Counted from the first letter of the stretch, positions 15,970-25,303 are shown. The stretch: 48,283 bases of DNA from an uncultured Selenomonadales bacterium (GCA_946408355.1 CAMJRX010000017.1:1-48283), one strand, 5' to 3'. Numbers and translations are program-made. The notes: generated from the letters alone by a model not told the origin.

Positions 15970-16746
15970 TCAGTTCACCTCGCGAATTAATTCGCTTAAT
16001 AGACGTCGAACTTCCGACATGTCAACCCGCGTATTATTGCAAGGTCCATTCGGGCGAATATTTAATAAACCGACTGCCGGCAACGGATATACATCTTGAA
16101 TCCCGCTAAATAAATCTCGCTCGCACGCTATCGCCATTACCAGTTCCGGTCGAATGTCCTTTACAACTTGCCGCGCCAATGTTCCACCTGTCACTACGAA
16201 AAAATTAAAGCCCATTTCCTCTGAAAGTTTTACCAGTTCGCCGATATTACAACGTCCACAGCGTTTGCAATTTCGCGGGTCTCGTGTGATTTTGTGCGGG
16301 CAAGTTGATAGTTGCAAACAATGCGGTGCTAAAAGTAATAATTTGTTCGCCGGAACTTTCAGCCCACTTTTACGAAACAGGGCATTGCTCACTGTCACGA
16401 AGGAACCTTCTAATTGGCGACGACGCACGCCGAATATTTTTCCGATACGCACTGCCAACGGGAATAAAAATTTTATAATTGCAAAGCTGTAGCGATGAAA
16501 TAATTTCAGCGTAGGAAAACCTTTGAGTGCCAAAACCATATTGCACACTGCGCCAAATGAAAACGTCGAGATAAAAATTAAAAATGCGCCGACCAGCGCG
16601 GGCAAGTATTCAAAAATATTTTCCAGTCCAGGACGGCAGATTAACCATAAACCGTAAAATGTCAGCGCGACTAAAAGTTCAGACGCAACCAACATTCCCA
16701 GAAATAATCTTTTTTTCGGGCGTGCTATTGCCAATGTCTTTAACAA
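15970..16746 (-). CDS. DUF116 family protein
   Basis: A 258-residue protein of the DUF116 family, whose function is not established. Two hydrophobic segments occupy residues 15-37 and 40-65, giving a membrane-anchored N-terminus. The C-terminal part holds the conserved cysteine cluster CPHKITRDPRNCKRCGRCNI, a possible metal or iron-sulfur site, and then FFVVTGGTLARQVVKDIRPE and a final part with CERDLFSG and GPCNNTRVD. It lies 6 nt after ruvA and is directly joined to dnaB. Confidence 0.88.
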   Translation of the reverse strand: MLKTLAIARPKKRLFLGMLVASELLVALTFYGLWLICRPGLENIFEYLPALVGAFLIFISTFSFGAVCNMVLALKGFPTLKLFHRYSFAIIKFLFPLAVRIGKIFGVRRRQLEGSFVTVSNALFRKSGLKVPANKLLLLAPHCLQLSTCPHKITRDPRNCKRCGRCNIGELVKLSEEMGFNFFVVTGGTLARQVVKDIRPELVMAIACERDLFSGIQDVYPLPAVGLLNIRPNGPCNNTRVDMSEVRRLLSELIREVN

Positions 16747-16752
16747 AAATTT

Positions 16753-17334
16753 TCACCTACCTGTTAAATTTTTTAGAGCGAATTTTATCAGCTGTTCCGT
16801 CGAAGAATTCGGGGGAGCTTTGCTCAATGTCGCAGAAATTTCCGCTGAAGTATATCCCAGTGCCTCTAATGCGTCAAAAGCGTCGTCTTGGGCTGTAGAG
16901 GCTATCTGCGCGGGTTGAAAATTTTCTACGGTGAACGACGGGATTTTATCCTTGAGTTCAAGCAAAATTCTTTCAGCGGATTTTTTGCCGACGCCAGGCA
17001 AGCGCATTAAAGTTTTTATATCCTGCCGAGCTATTGCCGTTGCAAAGTCCGTTGCTGAAATTTTCGACACGATTGCAAGTGCACTCTTCGCGCCAATTCC
17101 GCTAACCGTTAACAGCAATTCAAACAGCTCAAACGTCGATTGATTTTTCATGCCGAATAAAGTTATTGCGTCCTCACGCACCGCCGTATGGATAAATAAT
17201 TCTGCAGTCTCGTCCACTGTCAAAAATTGGCGTGTAGCCTCGTCGATGAAAACTCTATAGCCCACGCCCGCAACGTCGAGTATGCACGAATCATTGGAAA
17301 GAAATTTAACCTTCCCGCGCAGATAGCCTATCAT
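16753..17334 (-). CDS. ruvA: Holliday junction DNA helicase subunit RuvA
   Basis: The Holliday-junction-binding protein that positions RuvB for branch migration, 193 residues. The OB-fold N-terminus is MIGYLRGKVKFLSND with DVAGVGYRVF. Tandem helix-hairpin-helix motifs follow (LLTVSGIGAKSALAIV and LMRLPGVGKKSAERILLELKDK), and the C-terminal UBA-like domain (DDAFDALEALGYTSAEI) is the one that contacts RuvB. It lies 3 nt after ruvC. ruvB, normally next, is replaced here by a DUF116 gene. Confidence 0.97.
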   Translation of the reverse strand: MIGYLRGKVKFLSNDSCILDVAGVGYRVFIDEATRQFLTVDETAELFIHTAVREDAITLFGMKNQSTFELFELLLTVSGIGAKSALAIVSKISATDFATAIARQDIKTLMRLPGVGKKSAERILLELKDKIPSFTVENFQPAQIASTAQDDAFDALEALGYTSAEISATLSKAPPNSSTEQLIKFALKNLTGR

Positions 17335-17337
17335 TTA

Positions 17338-17838
17338 TTAGCCTCCAAAAAAATTGCGGCGAGCCAAAGAATTCGCCTCGAAACACGCGGCAACCGCGAT
17401 TGCTAAAGCATCTGCCGCATCGTCGGGCGTTGGCTCCTCCGCCAAATTTAATTGTTTCGTCACCATGTAAATAACTTGTTCCTTAGTCGCGGCTCCGTAG
17501 CCCGTGATTGACTGCTTGACCTCGTTAGGCGTAATTTCTATTATGTCGAGATTATTTTGCGCCGCACATAACAGGACTACGCCGCGTGCTTGTCCAACGG
17601 GTATTGCCGTCGTCGAGTTCTTGCCGAAAAATAATTTTTCAATGCCCATAACTTGCGGCTGATACTCTTTAATCAATCCGTCAAGCTCCGTGTGAATTTT
17701 TAGCAATCGGTCTTGCATACGAGCTTGCGGCTTGGTAGTTATAACGCCGAAATTTTTTGCTATCAAGTTCCCGTCAACTTGCTCAACTAAGCCGTAGCCG
17801 CAAATCGCCGTGCCAGGATCGATACCTAGTGCCAACAT
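17338..17838 (-). CDS. ruvC: Crossover junction endodeoxyribonuclease RuvC
   Basis: The resolvase that cuts Holliday junctions, 166 residues, full length. Catalytic acidic residues are visible in LGIDPGTAICGYG (D7), GIEKLFFGKN (glutamate) and PDDAADALAIA (two aspartates). It begins directly after the yebC stop and ends 3 nt before ruvA, so it is translated as part of the operon. Confidence 0.97.
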   Translation of the reverse strand: MLALGIDPGTAICGYGLVEQVDGNLIAKNFGVITTKPQARMQDRLLKIHTELDGLIKEYQPQVMGIEKLFFGKNSTTAIPVGQARGVVLLCAAQNNLDIIEITPNEVKQSITGYGAATKEQVIYMVTKQLNLAEEPTPDDAADALAIAVAACFEANSLARRNFFGG

Positions 17839-18561
17839 TTAAAATTCGTAATTGCCGTAAACGTTCTGAACGTCATCATCTTCGTCGAGCGCGTCGAGGA
17901 GCTTTTGCATTTTCTCGGCGTCTTTATCGGCAAGCGCAACCGTCGTATCCGGAACTTGGGTAATTTCAGCGGAGGCAGTTTCAATGCCCTTCTCGGCGAG
18001 CGCGGTTTCAATCGCGTTAAAGTCGTCGGGGGCGGCAGTTATCTCAAAAGAATCCTCGTCAGCTTCAAAATCCTCTGCGCCGGCGTCCATTGCAATTTCC
18101 ATAAGCGCGTCCTCGTCATCGAAAGTTTCTTTGTCAACGGTGAAGACAGCTTTTTTCTTAAACATCCACGCGACGCAACCATTTTCACCGAGATTGCCAC
18201 CGTGCTTGCTAAATATATGGCGAATGTTAGCCGCTGTGCGATTACGATTGTCCGTTAAAATGTCGAGCATGAGAGCCGCGCCGCCGGGACCATAGCCCTC
18301 GTAAGTAATTTCCTCGTAATTGGAAGTATCAGAAGTTCCAAGCCCCTTTTGAATTGCGCGGTTAATGTTGTCTTTGGTTACGTTGTTCGCCTTAGCCTTA
18401 GAAAGCGCGAGCTTGAGGCGCATGTTGCCGGTCGGGTCTGCGCCGCCCATCTTCACTGCGATTGTAATTTCGCGGCTGATTTTTGTCGTCATTGCTCCGC
18501 GAATTGCATCGTTGGCTCCTTTCTTGCGTTTAATCGTCGCCCACTTTGAATGTCCTGACAT
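17839..18561 (-). CDS. yebC: YebC/PmpR-family regulatory protein
   Basis: A 240-residue member of the YebC family, associated with transcription control and more recently with translation of difficult proline stretches. It begins MSGHSKWATIKRKKGAND and contains GRNRTAANIRHIFSKHGGNLGENG and the acidic C-terminal domain ending DEDDDVQNVYGNYEF, all typical. The start was placed at ATG 18561 because AAGGAG is 8 nt upstream; a GTG two codons earlier is also in frame. It is followed without gap by ruvC, the usual yebC-ruvC order. Confidence 0.96.
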   Translation of the reverse strand: MSGHSKWATIKRKKGANDAIRGAMTTKISREITIAVKMGGADPTGNMRLKLALSKAKANNVTKDNINRAIQKGLGTSDTSNYEEITYEGYGPGGAALMLDILTDNRNRTAANIRHIFSKHGGNLGENGCVAWMFKKKAVFTVDKETFDDEDALMEIAMDAGAEDFEADEDSFEITAAPDDFNAIETALAEKGIETASAEITQVPDTTVALADKDAEKMQKLLDALDEDDDVQNVYGNYEF

Positions 18562-18563
18562 AA

Positions 18564-19028
18564 TCACAACTCCTTAATAAAATAAATAACGTCGCTCATC
18601 GGATTTTCGTAATAAGGTTCGGTCTCGACGAAGCCAAATTTTTTATAAAGACGAATCGCACTTTTCAGCGGCGTTATCGTGTCCAAAACAATTTCCTTGA
18701 AGCCGTCGGAGCGCGCGGAATTTATAATTTCCTCGACGAGTTTGCTGCCCGCGTGAAAATTTCTGAAGCCTTCACGGACGAAAAGCCGTTTCATCTCGCA
18801 ACGTTCGCGCGTGTGTTTGTGATAAGCGACGCAGCCGATAATTTTTCCGTCGACTTCAGCGCAAAGCAATCTTCCTTCGGGCGGCATGTACTTGGCGGAC
18901 AAATCGTTCAATTCGTCGTCGAGGTGCTGAAAAGATAAATCGCGCCCCAAAAATTTTGTGTATTCAATCACGAGCCGTTTAACTTCGTCGAGGTGAGTCG
19001 CGCCGTCGATAATTTCAATTTCCGACAT
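18564..19028 (-). CDS. GNAT family N-acetyltransferase
   Basis: A 154-residue acetyltransferase of the GNAT fold. The acetyl-CoA-binding motif A is in MKRLFVREGFRNFHAGSKLV, and the C-terminal part IRLYKKFGFVETEPYYENP is typical of the family. The start was placed at ATG 19028, preceded by AGAGGT; upstream sequence belongs to the 3' end of the peptidase gene, with which it overlaps by 14 nt. The substrate is unknown. It lies 2 nt before yebC. Confidence 0.9.
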   Translation of the reverse strand: MSEIEIIDGATHLDEVKRLVIEYTKFLGRDLSFQHLDDELNDLSAKYMPPEGRLLCAEVDGKIIGCVAYHKHTRERCEMKRLFVREGFRNFHAGSKLVEEIINSARSDGFKEIVLDTITPLKSAIRLYKKFGFVETEPYYENPMSDVIYFIKEL

Positions 19029-19602
19029 AACGATAGACCTCTGTCCAGCCGCGGCCTTGCGCAGGATAAAAATCAATTTCGCCGCCCTGGTCGCCCGTCT
19101 CGTAGCGTCCAAGTCCGGTCGGATTGTTTACGCCGCGAGCCTCAACCGTTTTGCCGTCGCCGATATAAATTGCCACGTGAAATTGCGGACGGCAGAGAAT
19201 GTCGCCGCGCTGAAGGTTATCTTTAATTTCGTTCCACGAAAATTTTTGCCAGCCGCCGTCGACGCTCAAATCGTCCCAAATCGTATCGGCATCGCCGGAA
19301 TATTGCCTGCCATTGTAGCGATTCACGTATTTGGGATTTTTGTGCCAATTATCAATGATGTTAAAGCCGCCGTGATTGAAGGCGTGATAAACCAGCGACG
19401 AGCAATCATAATCGGGACCTTCACGCGAGCCGGTGTAAGGATTGAGCGCAGTAGCATTTTCCGCCCCCTGTGAATAGCCGTGAGTTTCGTCTTCGGCAAT
19501 TTCGCAAGCCCACTGAACGGCATTTTCGACGCGAGAATCAATCGCCTGTGCTGAATTCATAAGCAAACACCCCGCAATCATCGCCATTAAAAATTTCTTC
19601 AT
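19015..19602 (-). CDS. Secreted C40-like (NlpC/P60-like) peptidase
   Basis: A 195-residue exported protein with the signal peptide [20 protein letters not shown]. The domain resembles NlpC/P60-type cysteine peptidases or amidases: catalytic cysteine in [19 protein letters not shown], histidine in [15 protein letters not shown] after the RGDILC segment. Such enzymes cut peptidoglycan stem peptides. It overlaps the end of tyrS by 4 nt (ATGA) and the start of the GNAT gene by 14 nt, so it is embedded in an otherwise housekeeping operon. The GDIL-Cys-RP sequence and the RGWTEVYRY end resemble phage-type lysins. Confidence 0.85.
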   Translation of the reverse strand: MKKFLMAMIAGCLLMNSAQAIDSRVENAVQWACEIAEDETHGYSQGAENATALNPYTGSREGPDYDCSSLVYHAFNHGGFNIIDNWHKNPKYVNRYNGRQYSGDADTIWDDLSVDGGWQKFSWNEIKDNLQRGDILCRPQFHVAIYIGDGKTVEARGVNNPTGLGRYETGDQGGEIDFYPAQGRGWTEVYRYVGN

Positions 19603-20807
19603 GAGGCAATCACCTTGTAAAATTTCTTTTTACCTTTGCGAATGACGGCGGGGAAGTCGTCAGCTTGCAAAATATAATCAACGTCGGAAACTTTTTTGTC
19701 GTTGAGTGTCAAGCCGCTCTGATTGATAAGTCTGCGCCCTTCCGATTTGGAATCAATAATTTTAACGGCGGCGAGTACGTCCAAAAGTTTTTTCCCGACG
19801 GCGTTTGCAACTTCAACGGTTGGCATGTTGTCGGAAGATTGATTAGAAAAAATTTCGGCGGCAGATTGTCTAGCTTGATTGGCGGCGTCTTCACCGTGCA
19901 CGAGCTTTGTAACTTCATAAGCCAAAACTTTTTTAGCCTCGTTAATTTCCGCGCCTTCCAAACTTGACAGGCGATTAACTTCGTCCATTGGCACGAACGT
20001 TAACAAGCTAAGGCAAGTTTTAACGTCCGCGTCGTCGACATTGCGCCAGTATTGATAGAAATCGTAAGGCGAAACTTTATCCGCGTCAAGCCAAAGTGCG
20101 CCGCCCGCCGTCTTGCCCATTTTCGAGCCGTCACTCTTGAGCAAAAGTTTATTTGTCAAGCCGTAAGCCGCCCTGCCAGTTTTACGCCGCGTCAACTCAA
20201 CGCCCGCGATAATGTTAGACCATTGGTCGTCGCCGCCCATTTGCAAAATACAATCGTAATCGCCGTTGAGCTTGTAAAAGTCGTAAGCCTGCATAACCAT
20301 ATAATTGAATTCGAGGAACGTTAAGCCCTTATCCCAACGTTGCTTGTAACATTCGGCGGCGAGCATGCGATTAACGGTAAAATGTGCGCCAACTTCGCGG
20401 AGCAAATCAATATAGCCTAATTTGCGAAGCCAGTCGCCGTTGTTAACCATTAAAGCTTTGCCGTCGCTGAAGTCGATAAAGCGTGCCATTTGCTTTTTAA
20501 AACATTCGCAGTTGTGGTGAATAACCTCGTCCGTCATAACCTTGCGCAAGTCAGAACGTCCGGACGGGTCGCCGATTGTGCCGGTACCGCCGCCAACTAA
20601 GCAAATCGGGCGGTGTCCTGCGCGTTGCATGTGAGCCATTGCCATAAGCGCGATAAAATGTCCAGCGTGCAAACTGTCAGCCGTCGGGTCAAAGCCGATA
20701 TAGAACGTAACTTTTTTTTCACCAAGCAATTTTTTTACCTCGTCAACGTCGGTGCATTGCGCGATAAAGCCGCGTTCGGTCAAAGTGTCGAATACATTTT
20801 CTGCCAA
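19599..20807 (-). CDS. tyrS: Tyrosyl-tRNA synthetase
   Basis: Charges tRNA-Tyr with tyrosine. The class I signature HIGH is present as HAGH (residues 47-50) in [12 protein letters not shown], and KMSKS as KMGKT (229-233); the C-terminal S4 RNA-binding domain follows ([19 protein letters not shown]). The start was placed at TTG 20807, because AAGGAGG lies 8 nt before it; an upstream ATG would add 11 residues that cover that Shine-Dalgarno sequence. This gives 402 residues. It is the first gene of the eight-gene operon. No T-box leader fits in the short gap to rodA. Confidence 0.96.
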   Translation of the reverse strand: MAENVFDTLTERGFIAQCTDVDEVKKLLGEKKVTFYIGFDPTADSLHAGHFIALMAMAHMQRAGHRPICLVGGGTGTIGDPSGRSDLRKVMTDEVIHHNCECFKKQMARFIDFSDGKALMVNNGDWLRKLGYIDLLREVGAHFTVNRMLAAECYKQRWDKGLTFLEFNYMVMQAYDFYKLNGDYDCILQMGGDDQWSNIIAGVELTRRKTGRAAYGLTNKLLLKSDGSKMGKTAGGALWLDADKVSPYDFYQYWRNVDDADVKTCLSLLTFVPMDEVNRLSSLEGAEINEAKKVLAYEVTKLVHGEDAANQARQSAAEIFSNQSSDNMPTVEVANAVGKKLLDVLAAVKIIDSKSEGRRLINQSGLTLNDKKVSDVDYILQADDFPAVIRKGKKKFYKVIAS

Positions 20808-20830
20808 ATTAATTGCCTCCTTTTTGACGA

Positions 20831-20859
20831 ATTGTATCAAAAAATATCCTTAACTGCAA
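20831..20859 (-). promoter_or_regulatory. Promoter of the tyrS operon
   Basis: On the minus strand TTGCAG (20854-20859) and TACAAT (20831-20836) are 17 nt apart, 24 nt before the tyrS start. The leader would be under 20 nt. Confidence 0.6.
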
Positions 20860-20919
20860 TGCAGGAAAATCGTTAAGCTAGAAGAATCACGATTTAGGTT
20901 TTTTTAAGGAGTGAAGAAT

Positions 20920-22041
20920 TTGGCAATACTATCTGCAGACACAAAACGAATTTTGCGCCGCGTCGACTTTGCGCTGATTTTGTCGGCGGCGGCGATAGTC
21001 ATATACGGTTTAGTAACCATTTCTAGCGCAACACACATAAACACACCCGGAGAAGAGCGATTTTGGTTTGTACAACGTCAGGGCATATTCGCTGTTGTTA
21101 ATGCAGTTTTAGGAATTTTATTTATGAATTTCGATTATCGCGGGCTAAGTCAGCACGGCAAGAAACTTTACGTCTTCAATCTAATAATGCTCGTGGCAGT
21201 AATGTTATTTGGGCACGCGGCATTAGGCGCACAGCGTTGGATACAAATAGGACCGATAAGCGTACAGCCGTCGGAGTTTTCAAAACTAATCATGATAATT
21301 TGCATGGCGTCGGTTTTGGAAGAGCGCATGGGAAAGTTAAATTCTCTGCAAGATATTTTGCCAATCGCGGCGTACGTGGGAGTTCCATTTATCTTAGTGT
21401 TAAAGCAACCGGATTTAGGCACGTCGTTGGTATTTATGGCAATTTTTTTCGGAATGGTAATTGCTTGTGGCATGCCTTGGAAGTATTTTTTCGGGATAAT
21501 TTTCGCGGGAATAGCGACGTTCCCGTTGTTGTGGCAATTCATGAAAGACTATCAAAAAATGCGAATCATGGTTTTCATTGACCCAAATGTTGACCCGTTG
21601 GGGAGCGGCTATCACATAATCCAATCGAAAATTGCAATCGGTTCAGGAATGTTATTCGGCAAAGGATTATTCGAGGGAACACAGAGCCAACTGAACTTTT
21701 TGCCGGAGAATCACACGGATTTTATATTCGCGGTGGTCGGCGAGGAATTCGGTTTTGTGGGCGCGGTTATTTTATTGCTGTTGTACTTAATCGTATTTTG
21801 GCGAGGAATTATTATCGCAAAAGAGGCGGGCGACGTATTCGGGCGGTTGCTTGCAGTCGGGATAACTTCAATGTTGGCGTTCCATGTGCTGGTTAATGTG
21901 GGAATGACGACAGGAATAATGCCGGTTACAGGAATTCCTTTGCCGCTGATGAGCTACGGAATAAGCTCGTTGACGACGAACATTTTAGCAATAGCAATCC
22001 TTTTGAATATAAACATGCACAAACAAAAATTCCTATGGTGA
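20920..22041 (+). CDS. rodA: Rod-shape-determining protein RodA (SEDS glycosyltransferase)
   Basis: A polytopic inner-membrane protein of 373 residues that polymerises peptidoglycan during elongation. Ten or so hydrophobic segments fill the length. SEDS motifs are ALGAQRWIQIGPISVQPSEF, LKQPDLGTSLVF, FLPENHTDFIFAVVGEEFGF and GIPLPLMSYGISSL. The start was placed at TTG 20920: an in-frame GTG at 20911 overlaps the AAGGAG ribosome site, and TTG is 8 nt from it. FtsW is a paralogue; the QPSEF/NHTDFIFAVVGEE pattern and length favour RodA. It is divergent from tyrS. Confidence 0.93.
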   Translation: MAILSADTKRILRRVDFALILSAAAIVIYGLVTISSATHINTPGEERFWFVQRQGIFAVVNAVLGILFMNFDYRGLSQHGKKLYVFNLIMLVAVMLFGHAALGAQRWIQIGPISVQPSEFSKLIMIICMASVLEERMGKLNSLQDILPIAAYVGVPFILVLKQPDLGTSLVFMAIFFGMVIACGMPWKYFFGIIFAGIATFPLLWQFMKDYQKMRIMVFIDPNVDPLGSGYHIIQSKIAIGSGMLFGKGLFEGTQSQLNFLPENHTDFIFAVVGEEFGFVGAVILLLLYLIVFWRGIIIAKEAGDVFGRLLAVGITSMLAFHVLVNVGMTTGIMPVTGIPLPLMSYGISSLTTNILAIAILLNINMHKQKFLW

Positions 22042-22081
22042 GCCGCGCTTGAATTAAGTAAAAAATTTTATGGTGATGACA

Positions 22082-24625
22082 ATGAATCTTTACGAACTTA
22101 TGAAACCGGCGCGATATACGGGCGGTGAATTTAATAGTGTCGTGAAAAATTTTGACGAAACTGCTTGCCGAATAGTTTTGGCGTTGCCTGACGTTTACGA
22201 GGTCGGCATGTCGAATTTAGGCTTAGCGATTTTGTATTCGATACTCAACCGTCGCGCAGATACTTTATGCGAACGAGTTTATGCGCCGTGGATAGATGCC
22301 GAAGCCGTTATGCGCGAGAAAAATATTCCGCTGTTCGCGCTTGAATCCAAACGACCTGCGCGGGATTTTGACTTCTTAGGATTTTCTCTGCAATACGAAA
22401 TGATTTATACAAACGTCCTCAACATGCTTGACTTAGCTAAAATTTCTTTGCACAGTTGGGAGCGCGGCGAAGACGAACCTTTTATAATTGGCGGTGGACC
22501 TTGCGTTTACAATGTAGAGCCTGTCGCAGATTTTTTTGACTTCTTTATTGTCGGCGAGGCAGAGGAAGTTTTTGGCGAGGTCGTCGACGAATTTATTGCT
22601 TGGAAAAATTCCGGCAAAGTCGGAGGGCGTAAAGAATTTTTGAGACGACTTTTAAACGTTCAAGGAATTTACGTGCCGTGTTTTTATGAGCCGCTGTATT
22701 CGGGCGAAAAGTTTTTAGGCTTAAAAGTTTTGGAGGGAGCACCGCGAAAAATTTTAAAGCGCGTGGTTAGAAATTTCGATGCGACGCCGACGGTTGATAA
22801 TCCTGTTGTGCCTTTTATAGAAATTGTTCACGATAGGGCTATGTTGGAATTGTTTAGAGGTTGCAGTCGTGGCTGTCGATTTTGTCAAGCGGGCATGACT
22901 TATCGCCCCGTTCGCGAGCGCAAGACAGAAACTTTACGAACTATAGCGAGGCGATTAATTGATTCGAGCGGCTGGGACGAAATTTCTTTAACGTCGCTGT
23001 CGAGTGCAGATTATTCTTGTCTTAGCCGATTGATTGACGAATTACAAAACGACTTCCGCGCAGAAAAGGTAAGTTTCTCGTTGCCGAGCTTGAGGATTGA
23101 TAGTTTTTCAATAGAACTTGCCGAACGTGTTCAATCGGTGCGGAAAAGTGGTTTGACGTTCGCGCCGGAGGCAGGGACGCAAAGATTGCGCGACGTGATA
23201 AATAAAAACGTGACGGAAGAAAATTTATTAGAGGCGTGCAGTGCGGCGTTCGCTAAAGGTTGGCGTGCAGTCAAATTATATTTTATGATGGGCTTGCCGA
23301 CGGAGACTGACAAAGACATTGTGGGCATAGCTGATTTGGCAAAAAAAGTTGCGAACCTTAAACGCGGCGTCAAAGTTACAATCAGCGTGTCATGTTTTGT
23401 TCCTAAGCCGTGGACGCCGTTTCAATGGGCGGCGCAAATTTCAACAGCAGAATTTGAGCGTCGTCAACAACTCTTAAAAAATTTAATCACGAACAGGGCG
23501 ATAACTTATAACTACCACAACGCAAAATTGTCTGTGTTGGAGGGCGCGTTGGCACGTGGCGACAGACGGCTTGCCAAAGTTATTGAGACGGCTTGGAAGT
23601 CGGGTGCTAAGTTTGACGGCTGGAGCGATTTATTTAAGCCTGATATTTGGGCGGAGTCGTTCGAGGCTTGCGGAATAAATCCCGAATATTACAGCGGGCG
23701 TGAACGTGATTTTTGGGAGCCGTTAGCATGGGAACATATCTCGCCGGGCGTCGATAAAAATTTTCTGATTGCAGAGTGGGAAAAATCTCAAGAGGGTAAA
23801 ACTACTCGCGACTGTAGACGGACAAGTTGCACGGGTTGCGGCGTCTGCATGAATTTAGGCGTTAACGTCGTCGACTTTGACAAAGAAAAAAATATAACTA
23901 ACAATCGCCAAATTCTAACCACTAACCACCAACCACTAATCACTAAATATCGTGGTCAGATTCGCAAGGGCGCGGAAATTGCTTTGCTAAGTCACCTCGA
24001 TTATATGAACGTGTTCATGCGGGCGTTGCTAAGGAGCAAATTACCTGCCGCGTGGAGCGAAGGTTTCAATCCGCATTTAAAAGTTTCGTTTGCAAGCGCG
24101 TTGAGCGTCGGAGTTACCAGCGATTGCGAATACGTCGACTTTGAATTGACCGCGCCGATTAACGAGCTGGAAGTTTTACGAAGATTAAACGCGCAACTAC
24201 CAAAGGGCGCGGAAATTTTGCGGATAAAAAAATTACGCGGAAAAGTTCAGCCGGTAATGTCACTGGTAGACTTATCGCGCTATGAAGTTCGTTTACCGTT
24301 TGATAAAAAATATTTGGACGCCGCGCAGATTTCAGTAAAAATTTTTAACGCAACGCCCGAAATAAATTTTACGCGAATCACGCCAAAAAAGACGCGGGAG
24401 CTTGAAATAAAAAAATATATCGCCGAGCCAATAAAAATAGCTTTATTCGGCGAGGAAGTTGTGATAAAATTAGCAATCAGAATCACACCTACAGGAAGTG
24501 TCAAGCCGAGCGAAATATTACAAATCTTGCACGAACGATTTAAATTCCCCGTCGACGTAGCGAGTGCGCGGATAAATCGAACGGCACTTTTGAGCAAAGG
24601 AAAAAATTTATTAGGAGGAATATAA
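22082..24625 (+). CDS. Fused B12-binding radical SAM protein and DUF2344 protein
   Basis: An 847-residue protein joining two families that are often separate adjacent genes. Residues 1-600 match the TIGR03960 radical SAM family: an N-terminal cobalamin-binding-like part (ALPDVYEVGMSNLGLAIL; IIGGGPCVYNVEPVADFF), the [4Fe-4S]/SAM motif RGCSRGCRFCQAGMTYRPVR and a cysteine group CRRTSCTGCGVC. From about residue 625, KYRGQIRKGAEIALLSHLDY begins a DUF2344 (TIGR03936) domain. The join is a low-complexity Asn/Thr/His segment. The start was put at ATG 22082 behind GGTGAT; ATG 22070 is possible. It is followed directly by rpe. The reaction is unknown; the two families are usually linked with ribosome/RNase G loci. 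Confidence 0.9.
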   Translation: MNLYELMKPARYTGGEFNSVVKNFDETACRIVLALPDVYEVGMSNLGLAILYSILNRRADTLCERVYAPWIDAEAVMREKNIPLFALESKRPARDFDFLGFSLQYEMIYTNVLNMLDLAKISLHSWERGEDEPFIIGGGPCVYNVEPVADFFDFFIVGEAEEVFGEVVDEFIAWKNSGKVGGRKEFLRRLLNVQGIYVPCFYEPLYSGEKFLGLKVLEGAPRKILKRVVRNFDATPTVDNPVVPFIEIVHDRAMLELFRGCSRGCRFCQAGMTYRPVRERKTETLRTIARRLIDSSGWDEISLTSLSSADYSCLSRLIDELQNDFRAEKVSFSLPSLRIDSFSIELAERVQSVRKSGLTFAPEAGTQRLRDVINKNVTEENLLEACSAAFAKGWRAVKLYFMMGLPTETDKDIVGIADLAKKVANLKRGVKVTISVSCFVPKPWTPFQWAAQISTAEFERRQQLLKNLITNRAITYNYHNAKLSVLEGALARGDRRLAKVIETAWKSGAKFDGWSDLFKPDIWAESFEACGINPEYYSGRERDFWEPLAWEHISPGVDKNFLIAEWEKSQEGKTTRDCRRTSCTGCGVCMNLGVNVVDFDKEKNITNNRQILTTNHQPLITKYRGQIRKGAEIALLSHLDYMNVFMRALLRSKLPAAWSEGFNPHLKVSFASALSVGVTSDCEYVDFELTAPINELEVLRRLNAQLPKGAEILRIKKLRGKVQPVMSLVDLSRYEVRLPFDKKYLDAAQISVKIFNATPEINFTRITPKKTRELEIKKYIAEPIKIALFGEEVVIKLAIRITPTGSVKPSEILQILHERFKFPVDVASARINRTALLSKGKNLLGGI
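23891..23947 (+). repeat. Low-complexity CTAAC-rich linker at the fusion joint
   Basis: A stretch of variants of CTAACCAC/CTAACCACCAAC (for example CTAACCACTAACCACCAACC at 23918-23937) encodes the Asn/Thr/His linker between the radical SAM and DUF2344 domains. It looks like an intergenic repeat that became coding. Confidence 0.6.
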
Positions 24626-25303
24626 ATGCAAACAATAATAGCCCCGTCAATACTTTCAGCGGATTTTGCGTGTCTTGCCGACGAGGTAAAAAAAGTTACG
24701 GCGGCGGGCGCGGAATATGTTCATGTTGACGTAATGGACGGGACATTTGTACCCGAAATAACAATCGGGGCGGGCGTCGTCAAAAGCTTGCGCAAAGTTA
24801 CCGAAGCAGTTTTGGACGTTCATTTAATGGTTGAACACCCCGAAACGCAACTGGAAAGTTTCGCTAAAGCGGGCGCGGACATTATAACTTTCCACGTGGA
24901 AGCAACGCGCCACCCTCACAGAGTGATTCAAAGAATCCACGAACTCGGTTGCAAGGCAGGCGTCGCACTTAATCCCGGCACGTCGCTTTCTGCTGTCGAG
25001 GAGCTTGTCGAAGATGCCGATATGATTTTGGTTATGACGGTTAATCCTGGCTACGGCGGGCAAAAATTTATCGAATCAATGCTCGGCAAAATTCACATGC
25101 TTTATCACATGATAGAGGAAATGGAGACCGAATGCGACATTGAAGTTGACGGCGGCATAAACTCTAAAACTTCCGAATTGGTTAGGGAAATGGGGGCAAA
25201 TGTTTTAGTAGCTGGCTCGGCTATTTACGGGGCGGCTGACGTTGCTCAAGCAATTAAAGATATTCGCGGCGAAGAAATAATTCATCATCACCACGCCGAT
25301 TAA
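24626..25303 (+). CDS. rpe: Ribulose-phosphate 3-epimerase
   Basis: Interconverts ribulose 5-phosphate and xylulose 5-phosphate in the pentose phosphate pathway, 225 residues. Motifs are APSILSADF, EYVHVDVMDGTFVPEIT, LDVHLMVEHPE, MTVNPGYGGQKFIE and EVDGGIN, which carry the metal-binding histidines and aspartates of the TIM barrel, and VLVAGSAIYG for the phosphate. The ATG follows the previous stop directly, with AGGAGG 7 nt before. The C-terminal HHHH is natural. It provides substrate for the transketolase encoded in the window, although they are not in one operon. Confidence 0.97.
   Translation: MQTIIAPSILSADFACLADEVKKVTAAGAEYVHVDVMDGTFVPEITIGAGVVKSLRKVTEAVLDVHLMVEHPETQLESFAKAGADIITFHVEATRHPHRVIQRIHELGCKAGVALNPGTSLSAVEELVEDADMILVMTVNPGYGGQKFIESMLGKIHMLYHMIEEMETECDIEVDGGINSKTSELVREMGANVLVAGSAIYGAADVAQAIKDIRGEEIIHHHHAD

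Noticed and set aside
20808-20919. T-box riboswitch before tyrS
   Set aside because: The gap to rodA is about 110 nt, holds a promoter 24 nt from the start and leaves no room for a T-box leader; no T-box core sequence was seen.
25276-25303. HHHH near the C-terminus of Rpe as a sign of an engineered tag
   Set aside because: It lies inside the natural C-terminal tail before AD and the stop, with no vector sequence.
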